Part shown: piece after piece, positions 56,975 through 64,000 of the stretch
Numbering within the stretch: position 1 is the stretch's first letter
How the letters are laid out: each line of letters begins with the position of its first letter
DNA from: Novosphingobium sp. 28-62-57
Lineage (GTDB): Bacteria; Pseudomonadota; Alphaproteobacteria; Sphingomonadales; Sphingomonadaceae
Direction of reading: 5' to 3'
DNA length: 64,000 bases
NCBI GenBank assembly: GCA_002256985.1
Contig: NCGO01000005.1
Coordinates: forward strand, 248,001-312,000
Position numbers and translations under genes: made by a program
The notes under the pieces: generated by a model
Told to the model about the DNA's origin: nothing
The model's input: only the letters and a program-made list of their open reading frames with translations
Databases searched by the model: none

Positions 56975-58024
56975 ATGAACGTGACCCGATCCCGGCGGCG
57001 GCAATCCGGCCGTCCCACTGTCAACGATGTGGCCCGTCTGGCCGATTGTTCGCCGATGACGGTAAGCCGTGTCATCAATGGCGGCACCAGTGTGCGCGAT
57101 GAAACCCGGCTGGCGGTCGAAGCGGCGATCAAGCAATTGGGCTATGCGCCAAACCGCGCCGCGCGCAGCCTTGCCGGCGCATCGCAACTGCGCATCGCGC
57201 TGCTCTATGCCAACCCGTCTGCGGCATACCTCAGCGAATTGCTGATTGGCTGCATGGACGCTGCCAGCCGGCTTGATGCGCATCTGGTGGTCGAACGCTG
57301 CGATGCCGATCGCGATCAGGCCAAGATGATAACCCGGCTGGCGGAAAGCATGATCGATGGGTTTCTGCTGCCCCCACCGCTGTGCGATGATACCGCGCTG
57401 CTCTCCCACCTGCGCCGGGCGGGCACCCATGCCATGCTGATCGGCCCCGGTCAGGCGCAGGCAGAGCACGGCGGGGTGGTGATCGATGATTATCAGGCCG
57501 CTTTTGACATGACGCGGCACATCATCGCGCTGGGCCATCGGCGCATCGGCTTCATCATCGGCAATCCGCAGCAATCGGCCACGGCGCTGCGCCTTGCCGG
57601 ATTCCGCGCAGCGATGCACGAAGCAGGCGTGCCGGTGGACGAAGCGCTGCTCGGGCAGGGACAATTCACCTACCGTTCGGGCCTTGATGCGGCGATGCAG
57701 ATGCTGGCCTTGCCGCACCGCCCGACTGCCATATTTGCCTCGAACGACGATATGGCCGCAGGCTGCATTGCCGCTGCACACCGCAACGACATGGAGGTTC
57801 CCCGCGATCTGACCGTTTGCGGGTTTGACGATACGGCGCTGGCCTCCACGATCTGGCCCGAACTCACCACAATCCGCCAACCGATCCGCCAGATGGCCGA
57901 GGCCGCGCTTGATCTGCTGGTCCAGGATATCCGCGCAGGCCGAGCGGGCGATGCCCATACGCCCCGCCACACCCAGTTCGATTACGAACTGATCCGCCGC
58001 CAATCCGATGCCGCGCCGCGTTAA
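56975..58024 (+). CDS. LacI-family transcriptional repressor, likely xylose regulator
   Basis: 349 residues from ATG 56975 (GGGAGA upstream). LacI HTH at the N-terminus (RPTVNDVARLADCSPMTVSRVINGGTSVRDETRLAVEAAIKQLGYAPNRAARSL) with the minor-groove hinge, followed by a periplasmic-binding-protein-like core (IALLYANPSAAY, HGGVVIDDYQAA, LGHRRIGFIIG, ASNDDMAAG, GFDDTALAS). It is divergent from the sugar symporter and sits beside the operator also found at xylB, so it probably represses both and itself until a sugar inducer binds. Confidence 0.9.
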   Translation: MNVTRSRRRQSGRPTVNDVARLADCSPMTVSRVINGGTSVRDETRLAVEAAIKQLGYAPNRAARSLAGASQLRIALLYANPSAAYLSELLIGCMDAASRLDAHLVVERCDADRDQAKMITRLAESMIDGFLLPPPLCDDTALLSHLRRAGTHAMLIGPGQAQAEHGGVVIDDYQAAFDMTRHIIALGHRRIGFIIGNPQQSATALRLAGFRAAMHEAGVPVDEALLGQGQFTYRSGLDAAMQMLALPHRPTAIFASNDDMAAGCIAAAHRNDMEVPRDLTVCGFDDTALASTIWPELTTIRQPIRQMAEAALDLLVQDIRAGRAGDAHTPRHTQFDYELIRRQSDAAPR

Positions 58025-58036
58025 TCGTAAGGCGCT

Positions 58037-59698
58037 CTAGACATAGGCAGGCAGCGCTGCCCGCCCCCGGATTACATCGGCGATCTTTTCGGCGATCATG
58101 ATTGTGGGCGCATTGGTGTTGCCCCCGATCAGCAGCGGGATGACCGAGGCATCGACCACGCGCAGCCCCTCCATCCCGATCACCTTGCAGTCCTTGTCCA
58201 CCACTGCCATCGGATCATCGCGCGTGCCCATCTTGGCCGTGCCGACCGGGTGATAGATCGTCTCGCCCTTGGCCCGCACCCAGGCATCGATGTCCGCGTC
58301 CGATTGCACATGCGCGCCCGGCCATATCTCCTCGCCGCGATAGGGGGCCAGTGCCTCCTGTCCCGCCACGTGCCGCGCGATGCGGATGCCCTCGCGCACC
58401 ACGCGGCGGTCTTCTTCGGCGGCGAGAAAATTGGCCTGAATGGCAGGGTCGGCATAAGGATCGGCGCTCGCCAGCCCCACCCTACCCCGGCTTTCCGGGC
58501 GCAGCTGGCACACGTGCAGCGTAAAGCCATCGCGCTTCACCTGCACTTTGGCGTGTTCCTGCATGATCGCGATCACGAAGTGGATCTGCAGATCGGGCCG
58601 GTCCAGATCGGGCCGCGATTTGAGGAAAGCCCCTGCCTCCAGCCCGTTCTGCCGCCCGGTGCCCTTGCCGGTCAGCATATAGTGCAGCCCCACCATCAAC
58701 TGCCGCAACCCCTTGATCTCGCTGTAGAGCGATACCGGCTGCGTGCAGGCCCAGTTGAGCGTCACGTCCAGATGATCCTGCAGATTCTCGCCCACCCCCG
58801 GCAGGGCATGGACCGGCGCGATGCCATGGCTTTTGAGCTTTTCGGGATCGCCAATGCCCGACAGCTGCAGGATTTGCGGAGACTGAAACGCGCCTGCGCA
58901 CAGCAGCACTTCGCGCCCCGCATGCGCCATGCGCAGCGGCTTGGCCTGGCCAAGGCTATATTCGGCCCCCACCGCGCGCCCATCTTCCACCACGATCCGA
59001 TGCACCCGCGCGCCGGTCACCACTTGCAAGTTGGCCCGCATGCCCGCAATCGGCATCAGATACCCGCGCGCGGCGCTCCAGCGCTGCCCATCGTGGATGG
59101 TCAACTGATAGCGCCCGAACCCTTCCTGATCGGCACCGTTGAAATCGGGCGTCACTTTGTGCCCGGCCTGTCGCCCCGCCTCGATAATCCCGCGATAGAG
59201 CGGATGGTCTGATCGTTCGCCCCAATTGACCTTCAGCGGCCCGCCTGCCCCATGGAACTCGTCTTCACCCTCATGGGAAGCATTGCCGCAATAATCCTCG
59301 GCTTTGCGGAAATAGGGCAGGACATCGGCATAGGACCATCCCTCCAGCCCCAATTGCCGCCACTGGTCATAATCGCGCGCGTGGCCCCGGATATAGACCA
59401 TGCCGTTGATCGCAGACGATCCGCCCAGCCCCTTGCCCCGCGGATGCCACATGCGGCGGCCATCCATGTGCGGCTCCGGCTCTGACCAGAAGCCCCAATT
59501 GTGTTTGCTTTTCTGCTTGATCAGCGTGCCCACGCCCGCCGGCATCCGCACCAGCACCGATGCGTTGACCCCGCCCGCCTCCAGCAGCAGCACGCGCACG
59601 TCTGGATCTTCCGAAAGCCGCGCCGCCAGCACTGCCCCTGCGCTGCCCGCCCCGATCACGATATAATCGAACGTGTCCTGCGGTTCACTTTTGGCCAT
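58037..59698 (-). CDS. GMC-family FAD oxidoreductase (choline/alcohol dehydrogenase-like)
   Basis: 553 residues from ATG 59698. FAD-binding YIVIGAGSAGAVLAARLSED at the N-terminus, GMC signature 1 (RGKGLGGSSAINGMVYIRGHARDYDQW), signature 2 (GAFQSPQILQLSGIG), and the C-terminal active site HPVGTAKMG and LLIGGNTNAPTIMIAEK. Such enzymes oxidise primary or secondary alcohols to aldehydes or ketones. No signal peptide. Its promoter region faces the TonB receptor gene across a palindrome, so the two may be coregulated. Confidence 0.92.
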   Translation of the reverse strand: MAKSEPQDTFDYIVIGAGSAGAVLAARLSEDPDVRVLLLEAGGVNASVLVRMPAGVGTLIKQKSKHNWGFWSEPEPHMDGRRMWHPRGKGLGGSSAINGMVYIRGHARDYDQWRQLGLEGWSYADVLPYFRKAEDYCGNASHEGEDEFHGAGGPLKVNWGERSDHPLYRGIIEAGRQAGHKVTPDFNGADQEGFGRYQLTIHDGQRWSAARGYLMPIAGMRANLQVVTGARVHRIVVEDGRAVGAEYSLGQAKPLRMAHAGREVLLCAGAFQSPQILQLSGIGDPEKLKSHGIAPVHALPGVGENLQDHLDVTLNWACTQPVSLYSEIKGLRQLMVGLHYMLTGKGTGRQNGLEAGAFLKSRPDLDRPDLQIHFVIAIMQEHAKVQVKRDGFTLHVCQLRPESRGRVGLASADPYADPAIQANFLAAEEDRRVVREGIRIARHVAGQEALAPYRGEEIWPGAHVQSDADIDAWVRAKGETIYHPVGTAKMGTRDDPMAVVDKDCKVIGMEGLRVVDASVIPLLIGGNTNAPTIMIAEKIADVIRGRAALPAYV

Positions 59699-59746
59699 GC
59701 GCAGCTCCCATCCCCGTTCCGTCTCATCTTATTGACACGACGGTAA

Positions 59747-59762
59747 TTAATCGCACGATTAA
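59747..59762. promoter_or_regulatory. Palindrome TTAATCGCACGATTAA between GMC and TonB genes
   Basis: A perfect palindrome with 7-bp arms and a CA centre, 49 bases from the GMC start and 145 bases from the TonB receptor start. It overlaps a TTGACA-like hexamer region (TTGACACGACGGTAATTAAT) and could be an operator controlling either gene. Confidence 0.5.
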
Positions 59763-59906
59763 AGGCAAGCGCACCGCGCTCAAACCCCGCGACCTGCCCC
59801 GAAGGCCGTATCGGAGTGTCAGGCACTTGCAAAAAAGGGGGTGATCTTCGTCACATGGCCGAAACATTGCCGCCCTATCCGCCCTGCATCACAACAGGTG
59901 GGTCAA

Positions 59907-62219
59907 ATGAAAAAGACATTTCTTCTCAGCTCCGCGCTGACGACAACGCTGCTTTTCTCAACCAATGCTTTCGCACAGCAAAGCAATTCGCCTGCGCCAG
60001 AAGACGAAAGCGCTGACACTATTGTCGTTACGGCACAGAAGTTCGAACAGAAGCTTGTCGATGTTCCCATTACTATTTCTGCCGTCACCGGTGATCGCAT
60101 CCGCGAGCTGGGCGTTTCGGACCTTGATGAGCTGTCCGCCTATGTCCCCGGCCTCAACATTCAGGAGCAGAGCGCCAATAACCCCGGTGTCGTGATCCGT
60201 GGCATCACATCGGATTCCGGCTCGGCCCAGCAGGGCCCGCGCGTCACGCTCTATTACAACGGCGTCGATATCTCGCGTTCGCGCGGGTCCTATCAGGCGA
60301 TCTATGATCTTGAGCGTGTAGAAGTGATCAAGGGCCCGCAGGCCACGCTGTTTGGCACCGCCTCTGCCATCGGTGCGATCAGCCTCGTGTCCGCCCGCCC
60401 GCAGGAAGGCTTTTCGGGCATGGTCACCGGCGGCATCGGCAATTACAGCCAGACGCTGCTCGGCGGCTTCCTCAATGCTGGTTCCGATGTCATCGCCGCC
60501 CGCTTTGCGTTCGAATGGCGCACCCGCGATGGCTATGTCGAAAACCTCGCCCCTTCGCAGGAAGAAGAACTCTACGCGCAAGACCAGCTTGGCCTGCGCG
60601 CCTCGGTCCGCTGGAAGCCGTCTGACCGCGTAACCGTGGACCTGATCGGCACGTTTGACCGTCAGCGCAATGGCGGCACGCCGTTCGTTTCGGGCACTTT
60701 TGCCACATCGGCGGGCCCGGCCAATCCGTTCGGCAAGGCCAACCTCGGTGGCTCGCCAGTGTCTGCGGCGGTGCTGGGCGATTCTCAGCTCGGCCTCAAC
60801 CGTGAAGTCTATGACGCCAACCTGACCGTGGCCGCCGAGCTGACCGACGAGATCACGTTCACCACCGTCAACGGCTACCGCGAATTTGATAGCCGCGAAG
60901 TGTTCGATGCCGATGGCAGTGCCGCCTGGTATCTCGAATTTGCCGAAAACGCCAAGGGTTGGCAGGCCAGCCACGAAGGCCGCTTCAGCTATCAGTCCAG
61001 CACGATCCGCGCCTCGGCGGGCTGGAACGTGTTCAAGGAAGACAGCACGCAGGCCGTGCCGTTCAGCTCCGAAGAAGGCACGTTCCTGCAGTGCGCGGCC
61101 AACATCATCCCCGGCCTTGGCTGCGTGAATTCCGCAGGCGTGGTCACCGCGGCACAGGCCACGGCGCTCGCCAGCGGGGGCTTGCTCACGCAGGCACCCT
61201 ATTCGTCGGAATTCATCAACGGCGGCATCAACACCGCCTACTCGGTCTTTGCGGATGCCACGTGGATCCCCACGCCCGCGCTCGAAGTCACCGTCGGCGC
61301 GCGCTATGTCTGGGAAGATCGTGAATCGACCTATTTTGCCCGTGTTCCGCGCCCGGCGCTCAACCCCGCTGCCACATCGCTGATCCCGGGGCAGGTCGAT
61401 ACCGGCGGCCGGACCTTCCGCGCCAGCGGCAAATCCAATGCCTTCCTGCCGCGCTTCAACGTGCTTTACCGCTTGGGCGATCGCACCAATGTCTTCGCCA
61501 CAGTCTCAAAGGGCCGCCGCTCGCCCGTGGTGCAACTGGCCGCCACGCGCGTGAATGGCACGCCACAGCCCGCGTTGCAGAACGTGCCGGAAGAAAAGGT
61601 CTGGAACTACGAGGTGGGCCTGAAGGGTGCGGTCGGCCCGGTGTCGGGTTCGATCGGCGTCTATTACCAGAAGTACGATGGCTTCCAGGTCAGCGTGCAG
61701 CAGTCCAACGGTACCAGCGTCACGCAAAGCGCTGGCGCGGCCAGCAACTTTGGGGTTGAGGCTGAGCTCGCGATCAAGGCGTCGGACTGGTTGCAACTGT
61801 TCGGCAACGTTGGCTTCATCGATGGCGGCATTGACAAGAACAACACCTTTGCCCCCACCTTCTCGGGCGCGCGCTTCCGCCTTCAGCCCGAATGGCAGGC
61901 CGCTGGCGGCTTCACCATCGATGCTCCGGTGGCCGATGGCGTGCGCGTGTTCATGACGCCGACCGTGACTTATCGCAGCAAGATCTTCTTCGAACTGCCC
62001 AACCGCGAACTGCTCAGCCAGAAAGCGGTGACGCTGGTCAACGTGCGCGGTGGCGTGTCGTTTGCCGATGGCAAGTATGAAATCTCGGCCTTCATGCGCA
62101 ATGTCACCGACAAGAACTACCTGCTCGATGCCGGCAACACCGGCGGCGCATTCGGCATCCCGACCTTCATCCCCGCCGAACCGCGCTTCTTCGGCGCTGC
62201 GCTCACCGCGCGGTTCTGA
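59907..62219 (+). CDS. TonB-dependent outer-membrane receptor
   Basis: 770 residues from ATG 59907 with AGGTGGG upstream. Signal peptide (MKKTFLLSSALTTTLLFSTNAFAQ), TonB-box region DTIVVTAQKFEQKLVDVPITISAVTG, plug (LDELSAYVPGLNIQEQ, VEVIKGPQATLFGTASAIGAISLVSARP) and a barrel ending in FFGAALTARF, a canonical C-terminal Phe. Missing TonB-associated transporters suggest it is for ligand uptake only. Divergent from the GMC oxidoreductase; followed by a PhoD-type phosphatase after a family D repeat. Confidence 0.93.
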   Translation: MKKTFLLSSALTTTLLFSTNAFAQQSNSPAPEDESADTIVVTAQKFEQKLVDVPITISAVTGDRIRELGVSDLDELSAYVPGLNIQEQSANNPGVVIRGITSDSGSAQQGPRVTLYYNGVDISRSRGSYQAIYDLERVEVIKGPQATLFGTASAIGAISLVSARPQEGFSGMVTGGIGNYSQTLLGGFLNAGSDVIAARFAFEWRTRDGYVENLAPSQEEELYAQDQLGLRASVRWKPSDRVTVDLIGTFDRQRNGGTPFVSGTFATSAGPANPFGKANLGGSPVSAAVLGDSQLGLNREVYDANLTVAAELTDEITFTTVNGYREFDSREVFDADGSAAWYLEFAENAKGWQASHEGRFSYQSSTIRASAGWNVFKEDSTQAVPFSSEEGTFLQCAANIIPGLGCVNSAGVVTAAQATALASGGLLTQAPYSSEFINGGINTAYSVFADATWIPTPALEVTVGARYVWEDRESTYFARVPRPALNPAATSLIPGQVDTGGRTFRASGKSNAFLPRFNVLYRLGDRTNVFATVSKGRRSPVVQLAATRVNGTPQPALQNVPEEKVWNYEVGLKGAVGPVSGSIGVYYQKYDGFQVSVQQSNGTSVTQSAGAASNFGVEAELAIKASDWLQLFGNVGFIDGGIDKNNTFAPTFSGARFRLQPEWQAAGGFTIDAPVADGVRVFMTPTVTYRSKIFFELPNRELLSQKAVTLVNVRGGVSFADGKYEISAFMRNVTDKNYLLDAGNTGGAFGIPTFIPAEPRFFGAALTARF

Positions 62220-62250
62220 GGGTCACCCGCCATGGAAACCCTCCCCCATC

Positions 62251-62317
62251 CCCTCCCTTGAGGGAGGGGAGCGAGACTTACTGAGCCGTCAGGCGAAGTT
62301 AGTCGCAGCGGGGTGGG
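62251..62317. repeat. Dispersed repeat, family D (copy 3)
   Basis: CCCTCCCTTGAGGGAGGGGA hairpin followed by GCGAGACTTACTGAGC and TTAGTCGCAGCGGGGTGGG, nearly identical to copy 2. It lies between the TonB receptor stop and the phosphatase start. Confidence 0.9.
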
Positions 62318-62377
62318 TGTTCCACGGTTAGTGCTACAAACGACAGAATCGACACCAAAGCCAAGGACGCCAGACCG

Positions 62378-64000
62378 ATGACCCTCAGCATCAACCGCCG
62401 CAATCTGCTCGCCGCCGTGGGCGCGGGCACCGGCATCGGTCTGGCCCCTGCCGCCATTGCCGCCGCAAAGCTCAGGACCGCCAGCTTCCGCCACGGCGTG
62501 GCCAGCGGCGATCCGGCGGCGGACGGCGCAGTCATCTGGACCCGCGCGACAGTGACCGAAGGCGCCAGCGGTGATGTGCCCCTCACCTGGCACGTTGCCA
62601 TCAGCGACACCGCCAAGCCGCTGAAATCCGGCAAGATCACCGCCACCGCTGCTGCCGATCACACCGCCAAGGTCGAAGTCTCCGGCCTCAAGCCCGCCAC
62701 CGAATACTGGTACTGGTTCCGCACCGCCGATGGCAAGCCCAGCCCCAAGGGCCGCTTCCGCACGCTGCCGGTGGGCAAGGTCGACAAGCTGGTCATCGCC
62801 CTCACCTCGTGCGCGCTTTATCCCGGCGGGTACTTCAACGCCTATGCCGATCTCGCCACGCAGGAGCGCGTCGATGCCGTGCTGCATCTGGGCGATTACA
62901 TCTATGAATATGGCGCCGAAGGCTATGGCGCAGATATTGGCAAGCGGCTGAACCGCCTGCCCGATCCCACGCACGAAATCGTCACCCTGTCGGACTACCG
63001 CCGCCGCCACGCGCAGGTAAAGGCCGATCCGCAGATGCAGGCCGCCCACGCCCGCGCCGCTTTCATCTGCGTGTGGGACGATCACGAAACCGCCAACGAT
63101 TCCTGGCTCGGCGGCGCAGAGAACCACGATCCCGCCAAGGAAGGCGATTGGCGCGCGCGCAAGGCTGCGGCGCTGCAGGCCTATTTCGAATGGATGCCGA
63201 TCCGCAATCCCAAAGCCGGAGCCGATCCCGCCGCGATCAACCGCAGCTTCGAATTTGGCGATCTGGCCACGCTCGCCATGGTCGAAACCCGCCTGCTCGC
63301 CCGCTCCGAACAGATCGCCGCCAAGGGCGCAGCCCCCGATATGGCGCAAGTCACCGCGATGCTCGCCGCCCGCAACGATCCTTCGCGTGAAATGCTGGGC
63401 GCAGCGCAATTGCAGTGGCTGGAAAGCCTGTTCGCCAAGTCGGTAAAGGCAGGAAAGCCCTGGCAATTGCTCGGCAATCAGGTGGTCATGGCGCGCGTGC
63501 CGGGGCCAGACCTGCGCACCGCATTGGGCGATGCCACGTTCGAAGCGATGCTGGCCAAGATGCCCGAAGCCTATCGCGGCCAGATCGCCCGCTCACAGGC
63601 CGCATTCAAGGCCGGCATCCCGTTCAACATGGACGCGTGGGACGGCTACCCCCCTGCCCGCGAACGGCTCTATGCCAGCATGCGCAAAATCGGCGCAAAC
63701 CCGCTGGCCTTCGCCGGAGACAGCCACGCCGCCTGGGCCAACGACCTCTACGACGATAGCGGCACCCGCATCGGCGCGGAATTCGGCGCAACCGCCATCA
63801 CCAGCCCCTCCTACGGCTCGCTCCTCCCGGGCCTTGGCAAAATCATCGCCGCCCAAAGCCCCGAAGTCGCCTTCTGCGATCAGGACATGAAGGGCTACAC
63901 GATGGTCACGATAACCCCCGACGCCGCGGTGGCCGAATTCGTCACCGTCTCCACCGTGTTCGCACCGGAATACAAACGCGGAATGGCTGCAAGGTTTGAG
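62378..64000 (+). CDS. PhoD-type alkaline phosphatase (3' end outside window)
   Basis: The frame is open from ATG 62378 to the window end (541 codons). A Tat signal (INRRNLLAAVGAGTGIGLAPAAIA) is followed by the PhoD N-terminal domain (SFRHGVASGDPAADGAVIWTRAT) and the metallophosphatase core: LGDYIYEYG, VWDDHETANDSW, LLGNQVVMAR and FAGDSHAAWAND, which supply the metal ligands. PhoD hydrolyses phosphate mono- and diesters in the periplasm using calcium and iron. Position behind a TonB receptor is common in sphingomonads. The C-terminus is nearly complete but the stop is not seen. Confidence 0.93.
   Translation, partial: MTLSINRRNLLAAVGAGTGIGLAPAAIAAAKLRTASFRHGVASGDPAADGAVIWTRATVTEGASGDVPLTWHVAISDTAKPLKSGKITATAAADHTAKVEVSGLKPATEYWYWFRTADGKPSPKGRFRTLPVGKVDKLVIALTSCALYPGGYFNAYADLATQERVDAVLHLGDYIYEYGAEGYGADIGKRLNRLPDPTHEIVTLSDYRRRHAQVKADPQMQAAHARAAFICVWDDHETANDSWLGGAENHDPAKEGDWRARKAAALQAYFEWMPIRNPKAGADPAAINRSFEFGDLATLAMVETRLLARSEQIAAKGAAPDMAQVTAMLAARNDPSREMLGAAQLQWLESLFAKSVKAGKPWQLLGNQVVMARVPGPDLRTALGDATFEAMLAKMPEAYRGQIARSQAAFKAGIPFNMDAWDGYPPARERLYASMRKIGANPLAFAGDSHAAWANDLYDDSGTRIGAEFGATAITSPSYGSLLPGLGKIIAAQSPEVAFCDQDMKGYTMVTITPDAAVAEFVTVSTVFAPEYKRGMAARFE

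Overview
The window comes from a GC-rich alphaproteobacterium, most likely a sphingomonad (Novosphingobium/Sphingobium-like). The evidence is three TonB-dependent receptors with sphingomonad-style plug domains, an HWE histidine kinase, a PhoD phosphatase behind a TonB receptor, and many hairpin-forming dispersed repeats of types I associate with Sphingomonadales. I see no rRNA, tRNA, insertion sequence or CRISPR array. Assignments rest on motifs and family resemblance read by eye; no database search was run.

Bases 1-36828 are dominated by catabolic genes that look like a steroid or bile-salt degradation region. At the left are a KshA-like Rieske oxygenase and an overlapping Tat-exported amidase. 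An A+T-richer cassette (about 2560-4170) follows, with a winged-helix-like protein and a possible nuclease. Next come LuxR, LLM-oxidoreductase and NTF2-fold genes. A colinear minus-strand run (7223-16841) encodes three SDRs, a carboxymuconolactone decarboxylase-like protein, an NTF2-fold protein, a second KshA-like oxygenase, a Coq4 homologue, an AtuA/DUF1446 protein and a ketosteroid dehydrogenase-like flavoprotein. A plus-strand run holds a BaiCD/FadH-like flavoprotein, an HsaA-like monooxygenase, the meta-cleavage enzymes HsaD/E/G/F-like, an SDR, an SRPBCC protein and a BaiE-like 7-alpha-dehydratase homologue. A third Rieske oxygenase, a TonB receptor and an operon of NTF2-fold, two ABM proteins and a PQQ-cytochrome dehydrogenase complete the region. 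The extradiol dioxygenase (HsaC/TesB), the HsaA reductase and the Rieske reductases are not in the window.

Bases 36953-47179 hold an HWE histidine kinase, a GreA/B-family protein, a second TonB receptor, an exported metallo-beta-lactamase-fold enzyme, and a p-cresol methylhydroxylase-like flavocytochrome (FAD subunit plus cytochrome c) coupled to an SDR, with another SDR divergent.

Bases 47345-64000 contain a membrane GGDEF-EAL protein and a xylose module: xylB, xylA, a quinone oxidoreductase, a sugar:H+ symporter and a LacI regulator. A shared 17-bp operator lies upstream of xylB and upstream of the transporter. An enoyl-CoA hydratase, an isochorismatase-fold hydrolase, a GMC oxidoreductase, a third TonB receptor and a PhoD-type phosphatase (cut by the window end) complete the segment.

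At least seven families of palindromic repeats sit at operon boundaries and also inside what would otherwise be continuous operons.
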